This document shows positions 41,015 to 49,148 of a DNA stretch of 64,000 nucleotides, in pieces. The notes below the pieces were generated by a model. That model ran no database searches, was not told the origin of the DNA, and worked only from the letters and a program-made list of their open reading frames with translations. Source of the stretch: Aestuariibius violaceus. GTDB lineage: Bacteria > Pseudomonadota > Alphaproteobacteria > Rhodobacterales > Rhodobacteraceae. Positions within the stretch are counted from its first letter, which is position 1. Every line of letters starts with the position of its first letter. Position numbers and translations under genes: made by a program. The stretch lies in assembly GCF_040779325.2 (NCBI RefSeq), contig NZ_JBFONT020000003.1:186001-250000 (forward strand), in the 5' to 3' direction.

Positions 41015-42036
41015 TGGAGTTCGGCGAGGTTCCCCTGAGCGAGGCCGAAGGGGCGGTGCTGGCCCATTCGATGGCCGTCGATGGCGGGCGGATCCGGAAA
41101 GGCGCCGTGTTGACGGCGGCGGATCTGGAGCGGCTGGCCGCGGCAGGGCAGGACCGGGTCTGGATCGCGCGGCTGGGGCCGGAGGACGTGGCCGAAGATG
41201 CGGCGGCGGCGCGGCTGGCGGCGGCGATCGCGCCGGAGCCCGCGGCTTTGGATCTGCGGATCGGGGCGGCCGGGACCGGGCGGGTGAACCTGTTCGCGAC
41301 GGGTCCGGGGATCGTGGAGGTCGATGCAAGCGCGATCGCGGCGATCAACGGGGTCGATCCGATGATCACCATCGCGACCGTGCCGGAATGGCACCGGCTG
41401 GAGGCCGGGGGGATGGCGGCGACGATCAAGATCATCGCCTACGGCGTGCCGGAGGCGGCTCTGGCCGCCGCCTGTGCGGGGGCCGAGGGGGCGTTGCGCG
41501 TGCGGCCTGCGGTCTTGCGGCGGGCGATGTTGATCGAGACGGAGGTGGGTCTGCCGCTTGGGGACAAGGGGCGGCGGGCGCTCGAGATGCGGCTGCAGCG
41601 GCTTGGCGTCGGCTTGGAAGAGTATCGGGTCGTGCCGCACCGGGTGGAGGATCTGGCGGAGGCTCTGGCAGCGTCCGAGGCGGAGGTGCTGTTCGTGCTG
41701 ACCGGATCGGCCACGTCCGATCCGCGGGATACGGCGCCGGACGCGGTGCGGGTGGCGGGCGGTACGGTCGAACGGTTCGGGATGCCGGTCGATCCGGGGA
41801 ACCTGCTGTTCATCGGAGAGCTTGGCGGCCGGCCGGTGATCGGACTGCCGGGATGTGCGCGGTCGCCTGCGCTGAACGGGGCGGATTGGGTGCTGGAGCG
41901 GGTGTTGTGCGGGGTGCCGGTGAGCGGGGCGGATATCGCCGCAATGGGGGTTGGCGGGCTTCTGAAGGAGATGCCGTCGCGGCCGGTGCCGCGGGTGAAG
42001 GGCGGCGCCGGGGCGCGGGATCTGGTCGGGGAATAG
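41014..42036 (+). CDS. Molybdopterin-binding protein (MoeA/MogA-like domain)
   Basis: A 340-residue protein with a MoCF_biosynth (molybdopterin-binding) domain at about 170-310: MLIETEVGLPLGDKGRRALE, VLFVLTGSATSDPRDTAPDA and RPVIGLPGCARSPALNGADW. In many relatives this region is followed by a MobA-like nucleotidyltransferase domain after a Pro-rich linker. Here the protein ends at that linker (KEMPSRPVPR...), so it is either a single-domain form or C-terminally truncated. It starts at ATG 41014, overlapping the xdhC stop. Confidence 0.83.
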   Translation: MEFGEVPLSEAEGAVLAHSMAVDGGRIRKGAVLTAADLERLAAAGQDRVWIARLGPEDVAEDAAAARLAAAIAPEPAALDLRIGAAGTGRVNLFATGPGIVEVDASAIAAINGVDPMITIATVPEWHRLEAGGMAATIKIIAYGVPEAALAAACAGAEGALRVRPAVLRRAMLIETEVGLPLGDKGRRALEMRLQRLGVGLEEYRVVPHRVEDLAEALAASEAEVLFVLTGSATSDPRDTAPDAVRVAGGTVERFGMPVDPGNLLFIGELGGRPVIGLPGCARSPALNGADWVLERVLCGVPVSGADIAAMGVGGLLKEMPSRPVPRVKGGAGARDLVGE

Positions 42037-42090
42037 GCGGGTGCTGCTGCTGCGCGCGCGCGCCCCGGATCGGCTGGATGCGCTCATTGC

Positions 42091-42171
42091 GCCTTCTGGA
42101 GCCTCCGGCGGGAGTATTTGAGGCCAGATGAAGGGGCTCTGTCGCGCGGGCGTTGAGGTTGATCTGGATGC
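42091..42171 (+). repeat. Composite intergenic repeat R4 (degenerate tail)
   Basis: GCCTCCGGCGGGAGTATTTG then AGGCCAGATGAAGGGG, and a worn tail GCGTTGAGGTTGATCTGG that matches the R3 tail GCGTTAAGGTTGATGCTGG. Same orientation as R3. Confidence 0.65.
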
Positions 42172-42319
42172 GGGGAGGGGGAGCGTTCTTGATCGCGTTC
42201 GACGCTCGCGGGCCTTTGTTTTTGGGCACGAATGTGAATTCCAGGACCGATTGATCTGGCCAGACCCGATACGCTTTGGGTGGGGCAGGGTTGTGGGGGG
42301 CGCCCGACCGTGGACAGCC

Positions 42320-42358
42320 CCGGCTTCGGATGGCGTCGATGACCATATCCGAAGCCGG
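42320..42358. repeat. 12-bp perfect hairpin CCGGCTTCGGAT/ATCCGAAGCCGG
   Basis: Arms at 42320-42331 and 42347-42358 with a 15-base loop. There is no T-run on either side, so it is not a standard terminator. It may be the core of an RNA gene or a worn mobile-element end. Confidence 0.6.
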
Positions 42359-42460
42359 AGCGAGCCGATTGATGGCGGTAACCCGAGCCAGGATCTTGCA
42401 GCGCGGCAGGTGGTTTTTGCGGTCCGCTGTGATCTGGTGTCGTGCCTTTCGATTGCTCGG

Positions 42461-42548
42461 GCGCCTCTGGCGGAGGTACTTTTGGCAAGATGAGGAGGAT
42501 GTCCCCGGGGAGAGGGGGCGTTAAGGTTGATGCTGGTTAGGTTTAACG
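42461..42548 (+). repeat. Composite intergenic repeat R3
   Basis: GCCTCTGGCGGAGGTACTTT then TGGCAAGATGAGGAGGATG, a G-rich spacer and the tail GCGTTAAGGTTGATGCTGG, TTAGGTTTAACGGG. Organised like R1 and R2. Confidence 0.72.
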
Positions 42549-42705
42549 GGCGACGAGAGCGGGGGCGGTTCGTGTAGCGGGCCGTCTGGACCGGCTTTTG
42601 TCAGGTACCCCCGCGGTGAACCTAAAGGGGCTGGGCGGTCTGGAACGCGAGCGCGGACGTCCCGGGGCGGGCGGCAGACGCCGGGGAGCGCCTGCCGCTG
42701 CCGGC

Positions 42706-44664
42706 TTAGCGGAAGCGGCGGATGATGTCGCCCAGGTCCGTCTGGCGGGCCCGGAGGTCGGTGCGGGCGGCATCGGTGGCGTCGAGGGTTTCCAGGATCT
42801 CGTCCTCGGTCTCGGACAGGCGCGTCTCGTAGCGGCGGCGCAGGTCGGCGTTGGTGACGGTGTGCAGGTTCTGGCGGAGACGCTGTTGCTCCTGCAGGAG
42901 TCGATCGTAGCTGCGGTCGAGATCGGCGATGCTGGTTTCGGCGGAGGTCACGGCGCGAACGGCCTCTCTCGCCTCGGCCAGGATCGCCTCGTCCGCCTCG
43001 TCAACCTCGGCGCTGCCGGTGGTGACGACCTGGAGGGCCTGCCGGAGGCCGTTGGCGTCGAGGGCGTATTGGCGGAAGATGGTCTGTTCCTCGGTGACCA
43101 GGACCGACGCGGTGCCTTCCGTGACCTCGCGGGAGATGCGCAGGAAGGTCTCGTTCTCCTCCATCTCGCCGTTCGTCTCGATGAAGCGGTAGCCGCTTTT
43201 GGGGTGTTCGACGGCGAAGATCTCGACCCCGTCGGGGACGGTGGCGGCGTATTGGGTTTCGATCTGGGTGCGCAGTTCGACCGTGAGCGCGCCGTCGGTG
43301 GCGGCGAAGTCGATGCGGGTGCCGGCCTCGCTGCGGTTCTGGACGACGGTCGCGTTGGGCGCGGCGGCGTAGGGCAGGAAGCGGGTCTGGTCGGCGGAGA
43401 GGCCGGTGAAGGGCGCGTCGCCGACGAAGCCGTTGGCGTCGCGGACCGAGACGAGGCCGGGGGCGAGCGGCTGATCGGCCGTCAGTGCGACGGCGAGAAG
43501 GACGTCGCGGGACCGGCCGGGCTGGTAGAGGGCGCGGATCTGGGGGTCGATCTCGAGGTCGATATAGAGGAGGTTGGCCGTCTGGCCTGCGGGGAGATCG
43601 ACGGGTTCGGGGACGGCGTAGCGGACATTGCCGATGCCGCGGATTTCCTGGGCGGATTGGGCGGCGGGGGCGAGGGCAGCAGGGGCGGCTTCTTCCATGG
43701 CGATCATGTCAGCGGAAGGGCTAACCCGCAAAACTGCTCCTGCTGGTGCATCCCTGAGGAGGCGCTGTCGATCTGCCGGGCTAACGAAACCAACGTCTGG
43801 CCGCACGGTCGGGCGGCCTGCGATCAGGTTTGGCGGGGTCTGGCGGCCGATGCGGAGGGGGGAGAGGAGGTCGCGGTCATAGGCGACGGGGGTGCCGGTG
43901 CTGAGGGTGAGCGAGATGTCCGACCAGTCCTGCCCGGAGAGGTTTTCGACCGTGGCCCAGCCCTGCAGGCGGCCTTCGTCGAGGAGGAGGCGCCAGGAGT
44001 TTTTCCAGGCGGGGGCTTCGGTGACGTAGGACAGCTCGACGTCGCGGGCGGCGTTGTCGTCGGTTTCGAGCGTCAGGTCGAAGGTGCGTTCGGTGTCGTC
44101 GCCGGTCAGGCTTTCGGCGGCTTCGGTCAGCGCGTTGCCGATGCCCTCGTCGATGGCGATGGAGACGCCGGGGCGCAGGACGACCTCGGTCAGGGCGCCG
44201 TTTTCCTGCTGGAGGAGGACGGCGGGGTGGGTGATCGTCGTGTCGCCGACCACCTCGCTGCGTTCGGAGAGGCCCATGACGCGGCCTGTGACCTCCTCCC
44301 GGTCGGTGGTGACGCGGATCTCGGCACCGGTCATCGAGGAGAGGACGGCGGTGATGCCGCGGGGCAGGCCGCCAGCGAAGGGCGTGCCGCGGAGGCTTTC
44401 TGGCACGCTGGCGGGCGTCGCGGTGGTGATGCCGACGATACGGCCCGACGGGTCGCGGATGATGAGCGAGGCGAGGACGTCGTCGGCATGGTCGCGCGGG
44501 ACGGTCAGCGCGATGTCGGTGCCTGCATCCTCTTGCGTGAGGGTGTAAAGCGCGATGCCGGACTGGCCGAGATCGACGCGGGTCACATCCGGGCCTGCCT
44601 CTTGCGCATAGGCGGCGGAGGCCATGGCGATGAAACTGACGGTGCGGAGAAAGGTTTTGGTCAT
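42706..44664 (-). CDS. DUF4139 secreted protein
   Basis: A 652-residue protein with a signal peptide (MTKTFLRTVSFIAMASAAYA, cleavage after AYA). The N-terminal half is beta-rich. The DUF4139 domain (about residues 190-560) includes VELSYVTEAPAWKNSWRLLL and DWSDISLTLSTGTPVAY. The C-terminus is a ~90-residue coiled coil (ETSIADLDRSYDRLLQEQQR...). DUF4139 proteins are periplasmic or envelope proteins of unknown role. The coiled coil at the C-terminal end is less usual, since most relatives have it N-terminal. Confidence 0.85.
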   Translation of the reverse strand: MTKTFLRTVSFIAMASAAYAQEAGPDVTRVDLGQSGIALYTLTQEDAGTDIALTVPRDHADDVLASLIIRDPSGRIVGITTATPASVPESLRGTPFAGGLPRGITAVLSSMTGAEIRVTTDREEVTGRVMGLSERSEVVGDTTITHPAVLLQQENGALTEVVLRPGVSIAIDEGIGNALTEAAESLTGDDTERTFDLTLETDDNAARDVELSYVTEAPAWKNSWRLLLDEGRLQGWATVENLSGQDWSDISLTLSTGTPVAYDRDLLSPLRIGRQTPPNLIAGRPTVRPDVGFVSPADRQRLLRDAPAGAVLRVSPSADMIAMEEAAPAALAPAAQSAQEIRGIGNVRYAVPEPVDLPAGQTANLLYIDLEIDPQIRALYQPGRSRDVLLAVALTADQPLAPGLVSVRDANGFVGDAPFTGLSADQTRFLPYAAAPNATVVQNRSEAGTRIDFAATDGALTVELRTQIETQYAATVPDGVEIFAVEHPKSGYRFIETNGEMEENETFLRISREVTEGTASVLVTEEQTIFRQYALDANGLRQALQVVTTGSAEVDEADEAILAEAREAVRAVTSAETSIADLDRSYDRLLQEQQRLRQNLHTVTNADLRRRYETRLSETEDEILETLDATDAARTDLRARQTDLGDIIRRFR

Positions 44665-44823
44665 CGATATCGTCCTGTTGATGCCTCGGGGCGCGTGCGT
44701 TTGCCCTCATGCGCCATTCTTGCCATTTTTGGCGGCGCGTCGAGGCGGGGTTGCATGACTTTTCATCGCCCAAAGGGGGATTGATATGCCATGACAGCGC
44801 GATGATAGCTGTTGGAGATCCGG

Positions 44824-45843
44824 ATGGTTTTCTCTGATCCTTCCTTTCCCGCCCCAACGGCCGAGCGGGCGCGGACCTTGCGCGGGCAGGTGAGCGCGGC
44901 GCGGTTGCGCGCGGATACCGAAGCGCTGCTCGGCCCGCAGGACCGGCAGCATTTTCCCGATCGCATGAGCGAGACGGAGGCTGGGATCGCGGCGCGCCTC
45001 TCTGAGGCGGGGCTGGAGCCTGAGATCCGTCCGTTTGCCGTGGGCAGCGCCGGACCTGCCGTGCGTCATCGGGAGCTCAAGGGAGCCAATGTCGTTGCGG
45101 TGAAGCCGGGGCGGCGGCGGGAGGCCATCGTGATCGGCGCGCATTTCGACACGGTGCCCGGAACGCCGGGGGCGGACGACAACATCTCGAGCGTGGCGGC
45201 GATGCTGGAGGTGGCGCGACTGGTGGCAGGGTGGGATCTGGAGCCGACGCTGATCTTCGTCGCCTTCGATATGGAGGAGATCGGCCTGCATGGCGCACGA
45301 GCTTTCGTGCGGGAGCAGTTGGGTGACCGGCCGCTGACCGGAGCAATCATCTACGAGAGCATCGCCTATACGTCGGCCGAACCGGGGAGCCAGAAGATGC
45401 CGCCTGGCTTTGGCCTTCTTTTCCCGCGCGTTGAGCGGGCGGCGCGAGCGCGGGGATATGCGGGGGATTGGGGCGCGGTTCTGTACCGCGAACCGGCGGG
45501 GCGGCTGGCACGGCTTTATGCGGCGAGCCTGGATGCGCTGCAGGGCGAGGGGCGGACGCTTCTGTTGCGCGATCCGTGCGATTTTCCGATCATCGGACGG
45601 ATGCTGGAGCGGCGGGTGCCGTTCGTGCGGAACTTTGGCCGCAGCGATCATGTGCCGTTCTGGGAGGCCGGGCTGCCCGCGATCATGGTCACCGATACGG
45701 CGGATTTCCGGAACCCGCATTACCACCAACGATCCGACCTGCCGGCGACGCTGGATTTCGATCACCTGCGTGACGTGGTGGCGGCGACTGCGCTGATGGT
45801 CGAATGCGTCTCGGAGGCCGCTGTCAGAGGCGCCGGACGCTGA
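44824..45843 (+). CDS. M28-family metallopeptidase
   Basis: A 339-residue zinc aminopeptidase-like protein of the M28 family. The metal ligands are in GAHFDTVPGTPGADDN (His, Asp), FDMEEIGLHGA (catalytic Glu and bridging Glu) and near the end FRNPHYHQRSD (His). No signal peptide is visible. The ATG at 44824 has GGAG six bases upstream; an in-frame TTG twelve bases earlier overlaps that site and is rejected. Its 3' end overlaps the convergent transglutaminase gene by 20 bases. Confidence 0.9.
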   Translation: MVFSDPSFPAPTAERARTLRGQVSAARLRADTEALLGPQDRQHFPDRMSETEAGIAARLSEAGLEPEIRPFAVGSAGPAVRHRELKGANVVAVKPGRRREAIVIGAHFDTVPGTPGADDNISSVAAMLEVARLVAGWDLEPTLIFVAFDMEEIGLHGARAFVREQLGDRPLTGAIIYESIAYTSAEPGSQKMPPGFGLLFPRVERAARARGYAGDWGAVLYREPAGRLARLYAASLDALQGEGRTLLLRDPCDFPIIGRMLERRVPFVRNFGRSDHVPFWEAGLPAIMVTDTADFRNPHYHQRSDLPATLDFDHLRDVVAATALMVECVSEAAVRGAGR

Positions 45844-46600
45844 CGGATTGGTTGCGCAGTTCGACGGGGCCATAGGAGGTCAGGAACGCCACATCGCCCG
45901 CATCGCGGCCGATGCCGATGATGGCGGCGTTGTCCGGGCGGCTCATCCCGGTCGGGTCCACGAGGTGCCAGTTGCCCGCGAGGTAGACCTGCGCCACGGC
46001 GTGGAAATCGGGGGGATCGGCATCGGGACTGTAGACACTGGCGAAGCGGGCCGGGATGCCCGCGGCACGGGCGAGCGTGATCATCACATGGGCGAAGTCG
46101 CGGCAGATGCCCTGGCGCTGGATGAACGTGTCCGTCGCGGTGGTGCCGGGCCCGCTGGCGCCGGGAACATAGGCGATGTTGGCGCTGATCCAGTCGGACA
46201 TCGCGGTGATCTTGGCGCCGCCGGAGAGATCGCCGAAATCGGTCGCGACCAGTGTCTGGAAGTCCTGCGCCGGGCAATAGCGCGATTCCATCAGATACTG
46301 CACCGTCTCGCCCGGCAGATCGTGGAGCGGGACGGCGGGGAGGTCGTTGAGGTCGGTCGCGGGGCGGTCGATCGCGACTTCTGCGGAATAGGTGCAGACA
46401 AGCGCGCCGCTGGCCGTGAGCCACAGCCGTTCGCCGATTTCGTCCTGGGCGGGGATGCGGGCGACAGGCCCCGTGCCGGAGAGGTCAAGCCGGGTGTTCG
46501 ACACCTGTTGGTCATCGAGCTGCGCGACCTCGACCTGAAGCAGCAGGTCGCATGGTTCAGGCAAGTCGTAGTGGAGGCCGACATTGATGGACAAGCGCAT
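45824..46600 (-). CDS. Transglutaminase-like cysteine peptidase domain protein
   Basis: A 258-residue protein with a transglutaminase-like core. The catalytic triad is visible as Cys in RQGICRDFAHVMITLARAAG, His in FHAVAQVYLAGNWHLVDPTG and Asp in the same segment. The N-terminal ~110 residues form the beta domain typical of bacterial transglutaminase-like proteins (LSINVGLHYDLPEPCDLLLQ). It starts at ATG 46600, just after the infC terminator, and so needs its own promoter or readthrough. Confidence 0.9.
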   Translation of the reverse strand: MRLSINVGLHYDLPEPCDLLLQVEVAQLDDQQVSNTRLDLSGTGPVARIPAQDEIGERLWLTASGALVCTYSAEVAIDRPATDLNDLPAVPLHDLPGETVQYLMESRYCPAQDFQTLVATDFGDLSGGAKITAMSDWISANIAYVPGASGPGTTATDTFIQRQGICRDFAHVMITLARAAGIPARFASVYSPDADPPDFHAVAQVYLAGNWHLVDPTGMSRPDNAAIIGIGRDAGDVAFLTSYGPVELRNQSVSVRRL

Positions 46601-46610
46601 TGCAGCCTCC

Positions 46611-46640
46611 AAAAAAGTGCCGCGCCTCATTGGGCGCGGC
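46611..46640 (-). terminator. Rho-independent terminator of infC
   Basis: On the minus strand GCCGCGCC-CAATGA-GGCGCGGC, a perfect 8-bp stem, is followed by AC and six T (46616-46611). It lies 26 bases after the infC stop and just before the transglutaminase gene. Confidence 0.9.
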
Positions 46641-46666
46641 CTTGTCTTCCGGTCTTGCCGTATCGG

Positions 46667-47212
46667 CTATTTGGTGACCGGACCGATCATCATCACCATC
46701 TGGCGGCCTTCCATCCTGGGGAAGTTCTCCACCTTGCCGATTTCCTTGGTGTCTTCGGCCACCCGCTCGAGCAGGTCACGGCCGAGGTTCTGGTGCGCCA
46801 TCTCGCGGCCGCGGAAGCGCAGCGTGACCTTCACCTTGTCGCCGTTTTCCAGGAATTTGAAAACGTTGCGCATCTTGACTTCGTAGTCGTGGGTGTCGGT
46901 GTTGGGCCGGAACTTGACCTCCTTCACCTCGATCGTCTTCTGCTTCTTGCGCGCCTCACTCTCGCGCTTCTGTTGTTCGTACTTGAACTTGCCGAAATCC
47001 ATGATCTTGCAGACGGGCGGATTGGCGTTCGGCGAAATCTCGACAAGGTCCAGTCCGGCCTCTTCGGCGAGGGCCATGCCTCGTTCGGGTGTCACCACCC
47101 CGACATTGTCGCCATCGGCGCCGATCAGGCGGATTTCATTGGCGCGGATACGGTCGTTGACGCGGGGGCCGGTGTCGCGCACCGGCGGGGCGTTGTGAGG
47201 TCTGCGGGCTAT
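46667..47212 (-). CDS. infC: Translation initiation factor IF-3 with AUA start codon
   Basis: Prevents premature joining of ribosomal subunits and proofreads start codons. The core includes GPRVNDRIRANEIRLIGADG, EEAGLDLVEISPNANPPVCK and ALRFRGRE-type and MEGRQMVMMIGP segments. A GTG at 47182 gives 171 residues, but the family N-terminus IARRPHNAPPVRDTGPRVND continues ten codons upstream to ATA at 47210-47212. A GAAGGA Shine-Dalgarno sequence (47221-47226) is eight bases before this ATA and none precedes the GTG. E. coli infC starts with AUU for autoregulation, so a rare AUA start (181 residues) is likely here too. The coding identity is certain; the start is inferred. Confidence 0.93.
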   Translation of the reverse strand: MARRPHNAPPVRDTGPRVNDRIRANEIRLIGADGDNVGVVTPERGMALAEEAGLDLVEISPNANPPVCKIMDFGKFKYEQQKRESEARKKQKTIEVKEVKFRPNTDTHDYEVKMRNVFKFLENGDKVKVTLRFRGREMAHQNLGRDLLERVAEDTKEIGKVENFPRMEGRQMVMMIGPVTK

Positions 47213-47385
47213 GGGTTCTATCCTTCGGTGATTGCAGATTCAGAGGGGAGAAAAGTAGCTGTGCGACCGGGCGCTTTCAACCCGCAAAAGCCCGGCATAG
47301 CAGGTGTTTTGCCGCTGATCGCTTTTGATCGGAGCGACATTGATCTATTTCCTTGCAAGAGCCATGGATGCGGAGAGAACACGCC
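47213..47385. other. Divergent promoter region of infC and a membrane-anchored protein gene
   Basis: 173 bases between two divergent starts. It carries the infC Shine-Dalgarno sequence (47221-47226) and, on the other side, GGAGAG eight bases before the ATG at 47386. I could not single out promoter hexamers. Confidence 0.4.
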
Positions 47386-48255
47386 ATGAGAAATCTGATT
47401 ATCGGACTTGTCATCGCCGTTCTGGCGTTCTTCGGCTATCAGTATGTGATCGTCGGTCAATCGCCGCTGGAGGTCTTCGGCGGGGCCGAAGAGGACGTTC
47501 AGCCTGTTGCGGACGATGCACCTGCAGACGTCGTCGAGACCCCTGCTGTCGAAGAGCCGCCGGCGGATAATGCGGCTGCCGCCGAGGAAGACGGGCTTCC
47601 CGCCTCCTTTGAAGAGGGGTTCCGGTCGATCCTGAGGCTGGTTGACGAGGCCGAGGCCAATCAGCGCGCGGCAGTGGATGCGGCAGGGCAGGCCCGGCTG
47701 GCCGTATCGGAGGGTGATCTGGACGCGGCCGACACTGCCCTGGCTATCGGGGAAGACGCGGCCCGCGCGGCGCGCGAGGCTGCGGATACGGCGCTGACGA
47801 CCGCTGGCACCATCGCGGACGAAGCGACAGCCCTGGGCGGCGAGGCCGCAACGACGGCCGCGTCCGATGCGGTGGCCCTGTCGCGCGTCGCGGCGGATGC
47901 CGCGACGGATGCGGAGGACCGGATCGCCGCCGCGCGTCTGGCGGTCGACGCGGCGCGCCAGGCCGCCCAAGAGCCGGAAGAGAGCGCGCCGGCGCCCGAG
48001 GCGGGCGATCCCGCCGCCGATGGCGGTGAGACGCAGCCCGAGCCCTTGCCGGAGGACGCGACGCCTGAGGAGATCATCGACCAGGCGCTTTCCGGCGGGG
48101 AGGTCGATTTCGCCCGCATCCAGGAGCTGGTCGATCAGTCGAACCTGGGTGAGTTCGAGAAGACAGCCTTGCGGATCGCGCTCGAACAGGCGCGGAACAA
48201 CCCCGAAGCCTTCGAGGCGGTTCTGCAGCAGTTGCAGGGGGCGTTGGGGCGCTAA
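47386..48255 (+). CDS. Membrane-anchored Ala/Asp-rich coiled-coil protein
   Basis: A 289-residue protein with one N-terminal membrane helix (MRNLIIGLVIAVLAFFGYQY) and an acidic low-complexity linker. A long Ala-rich coiled coil (about 95-200) and a Pro/Glu-rich segment follow. The C-terminal helical domain (EFEKTALRIALEQARNNPEA) resembles small protein-binding tails. The ATG at 47386 is chosen from GGAGAG upstream. I do not recognise a family; it may be an envelope tether. It is convergent with fpr, seven bases apart. Confidence 0.65.
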   Translation: MRNLIIGLVIAVLAFFGYQYVIVGQSPLEVFGGAEEDVQPVADDAPADVVETPAVEEPPADNAAAAEEDGLPASFEEGFRSILRLVDEAEANQRAAVDAAGQARLAVSEGDLDAADTALAIGEDAARAAREAADTALTTAGTIADEATALGGEAATTAASDAVALSRVAADAATDAEDRIAAARLAVDAARQAAQEPEESAPAPEAGDPAADGGETQPEPLPEDATPEEIIDQALSGGEVDFARIQELVDQSNLGEFEKTALRIALEQARNNPEAFEAVLQQLQGALGR

Positions 48256-48262
48256 GGCCCCC

Positions 48263-49081
48263 TTAGCCGACGAAGGCTTTCTCGACGACGTATTCCGCCG
48301 GGTCGGAATTGGCGCCCTCGCGCAGGCCGAAGCCTTCGAGGATCTCCTTGAGGTCGGTGTTGAGCGCCATGGAGCCGCAGACCATCGCACGGTCGGTCTC
48401 GGGCGAGATGCCGTCGATGCCGAGATCCTTGAAGACCGTTCCGTCCTTCAGGAGGGTCGTGATGCGGCCCATCTTCGGGCTCTCCTCACGGGTGGTCGTG
48501 GGATAATACCGCAGCTTGTCGCCGACGAATTCACCGATCAGCGGGTCCTCGGCGAGGCTTTCGACCAGCTCCCGCCCATAGGTCAGCTCGGCCACGTCGC
48601 GGCAGGTATGGGTGACGATGACATCGTCGTAGCGCTCGTAGGTCTCCGGATCGCGCAGGAGCGAGGCGAAGGGGGCGAAGCCGGTGCCGGTGGCGAAGAA
48701 CCAGAGGCGCTTGCCCGGCGTCAGCGCGTCGTGAACGAGCGTGCCGACGGGTTTGGGCCGCAGGATGATCTGGTCGCCCGGCTGGATGTGCTGGAGTTTC
48801 GAGGTCAGCGGGCCGTCCTGCACCTTGATCGAGTAGAATTCCAGCTCGTCGTCCCAGGAGGGGGAGGCGATGGAATAGGCGCGCAGGAGGGGCCTGCCGT
48901 TGTCACCCATCAGGCCGATCATGACAAACTCGCCGGACCGGAAGCGCAAGGATTGCGGCCGGGTCACGCGGAAGGCAAACAGGCGGTCGGTATAGTGGCG
49001 GACCGACGTCACGGTTTGCGCGTCAGGAAGCGTCGGCACGGCGGCGGCGGCGGTCTGGGTCACGGGGCTCTGCTCGGTCAT
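48263..49081 (-). CDS. fpr: Ferredoxin--NADP(+) reductase
   Basis: FAD flavoprotein of 272 residues that exchanges electrons between NADPH and ferredoxin or flavodoxin. FAD is bound at RAYSIASPSWDDELEFYSIK (RAYS motif), and NADPH at FFATGTGFAPFASLLRDPET and AMVCGSMALNTDLKEIL. The C-terminal residues EYVVEKAFVG are typical of the bacterial Fpr type. It is the last gene in the direction of the cys operon. It may feed electrons to CysI, although a hairpin at 49091-49110 separates it from DUF934, so separate transcription is possible. Confidence 0.95.
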   Translation of the reverse strand: MTEQSPVTQTAAAAVPTLPDAQTVTSVRHYTDRLFAFRVTRPQSLRFRSGEFVMIGLMGDNGRPLLRAYSIASPSWDDELEFYSIKVQDGPLTSKLQHIQPGDQIILRPKPVGTLVHDALTPGKRLWFFATGTGFAPFASLLRDPETYERYDDVIVTHTCRDVAELTYGRELVESLAEDPLIGEFVGDKLRYYPTTTREESPKMGRITTLLKDGTVFKDLGIDGISPETDRAMVCGSMALNTDLKEILEGFGLREGANSDPAEYVVEKAFVG

Positions 49082-49090
49082 GTCTCAATT

Positions 49091-49110
49091 CGCGAGGGCC
49101 GACCCTCGCG
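49091..49110. promoter_or_regulatory. Perfect hairpin just upstream of fpr
   Basis: CGCGAGGG-CCGA-CCCTCGCG, an 8-bp perfect inverted repeat ending nine bases before the fpr ATG on the minus strand. It would occlude or shape the ribosome site, or serve as a protein operator. No T-run follows in the fpr direction. Confidence 0.5.
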
Positions 49111-49148
49111 CCTTTCTATCTGGCATCTTGGGGATGAAAACGGAAGGC

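Larger units (their letters stand above)
42037..42705. other. 669-base gene-free region with repeats R4, R3 and a strong hairpin
   Basis: No supported gene. Two direct copies of the composite repeat (R4 at 42091 and R3 at 42461) bracket a 12-bp perfect hairpin at 42320-42358. The right end (42549-42705) is non-coding 3' flank of the DUF4139 gene. Confidence 0.55.

Noticed and set aside
36757..42036. Complete CO dehydrogenase operon
   Set aside because: Only maturation genes are present; no coxM, coxS or coxL sequence lies in the window.
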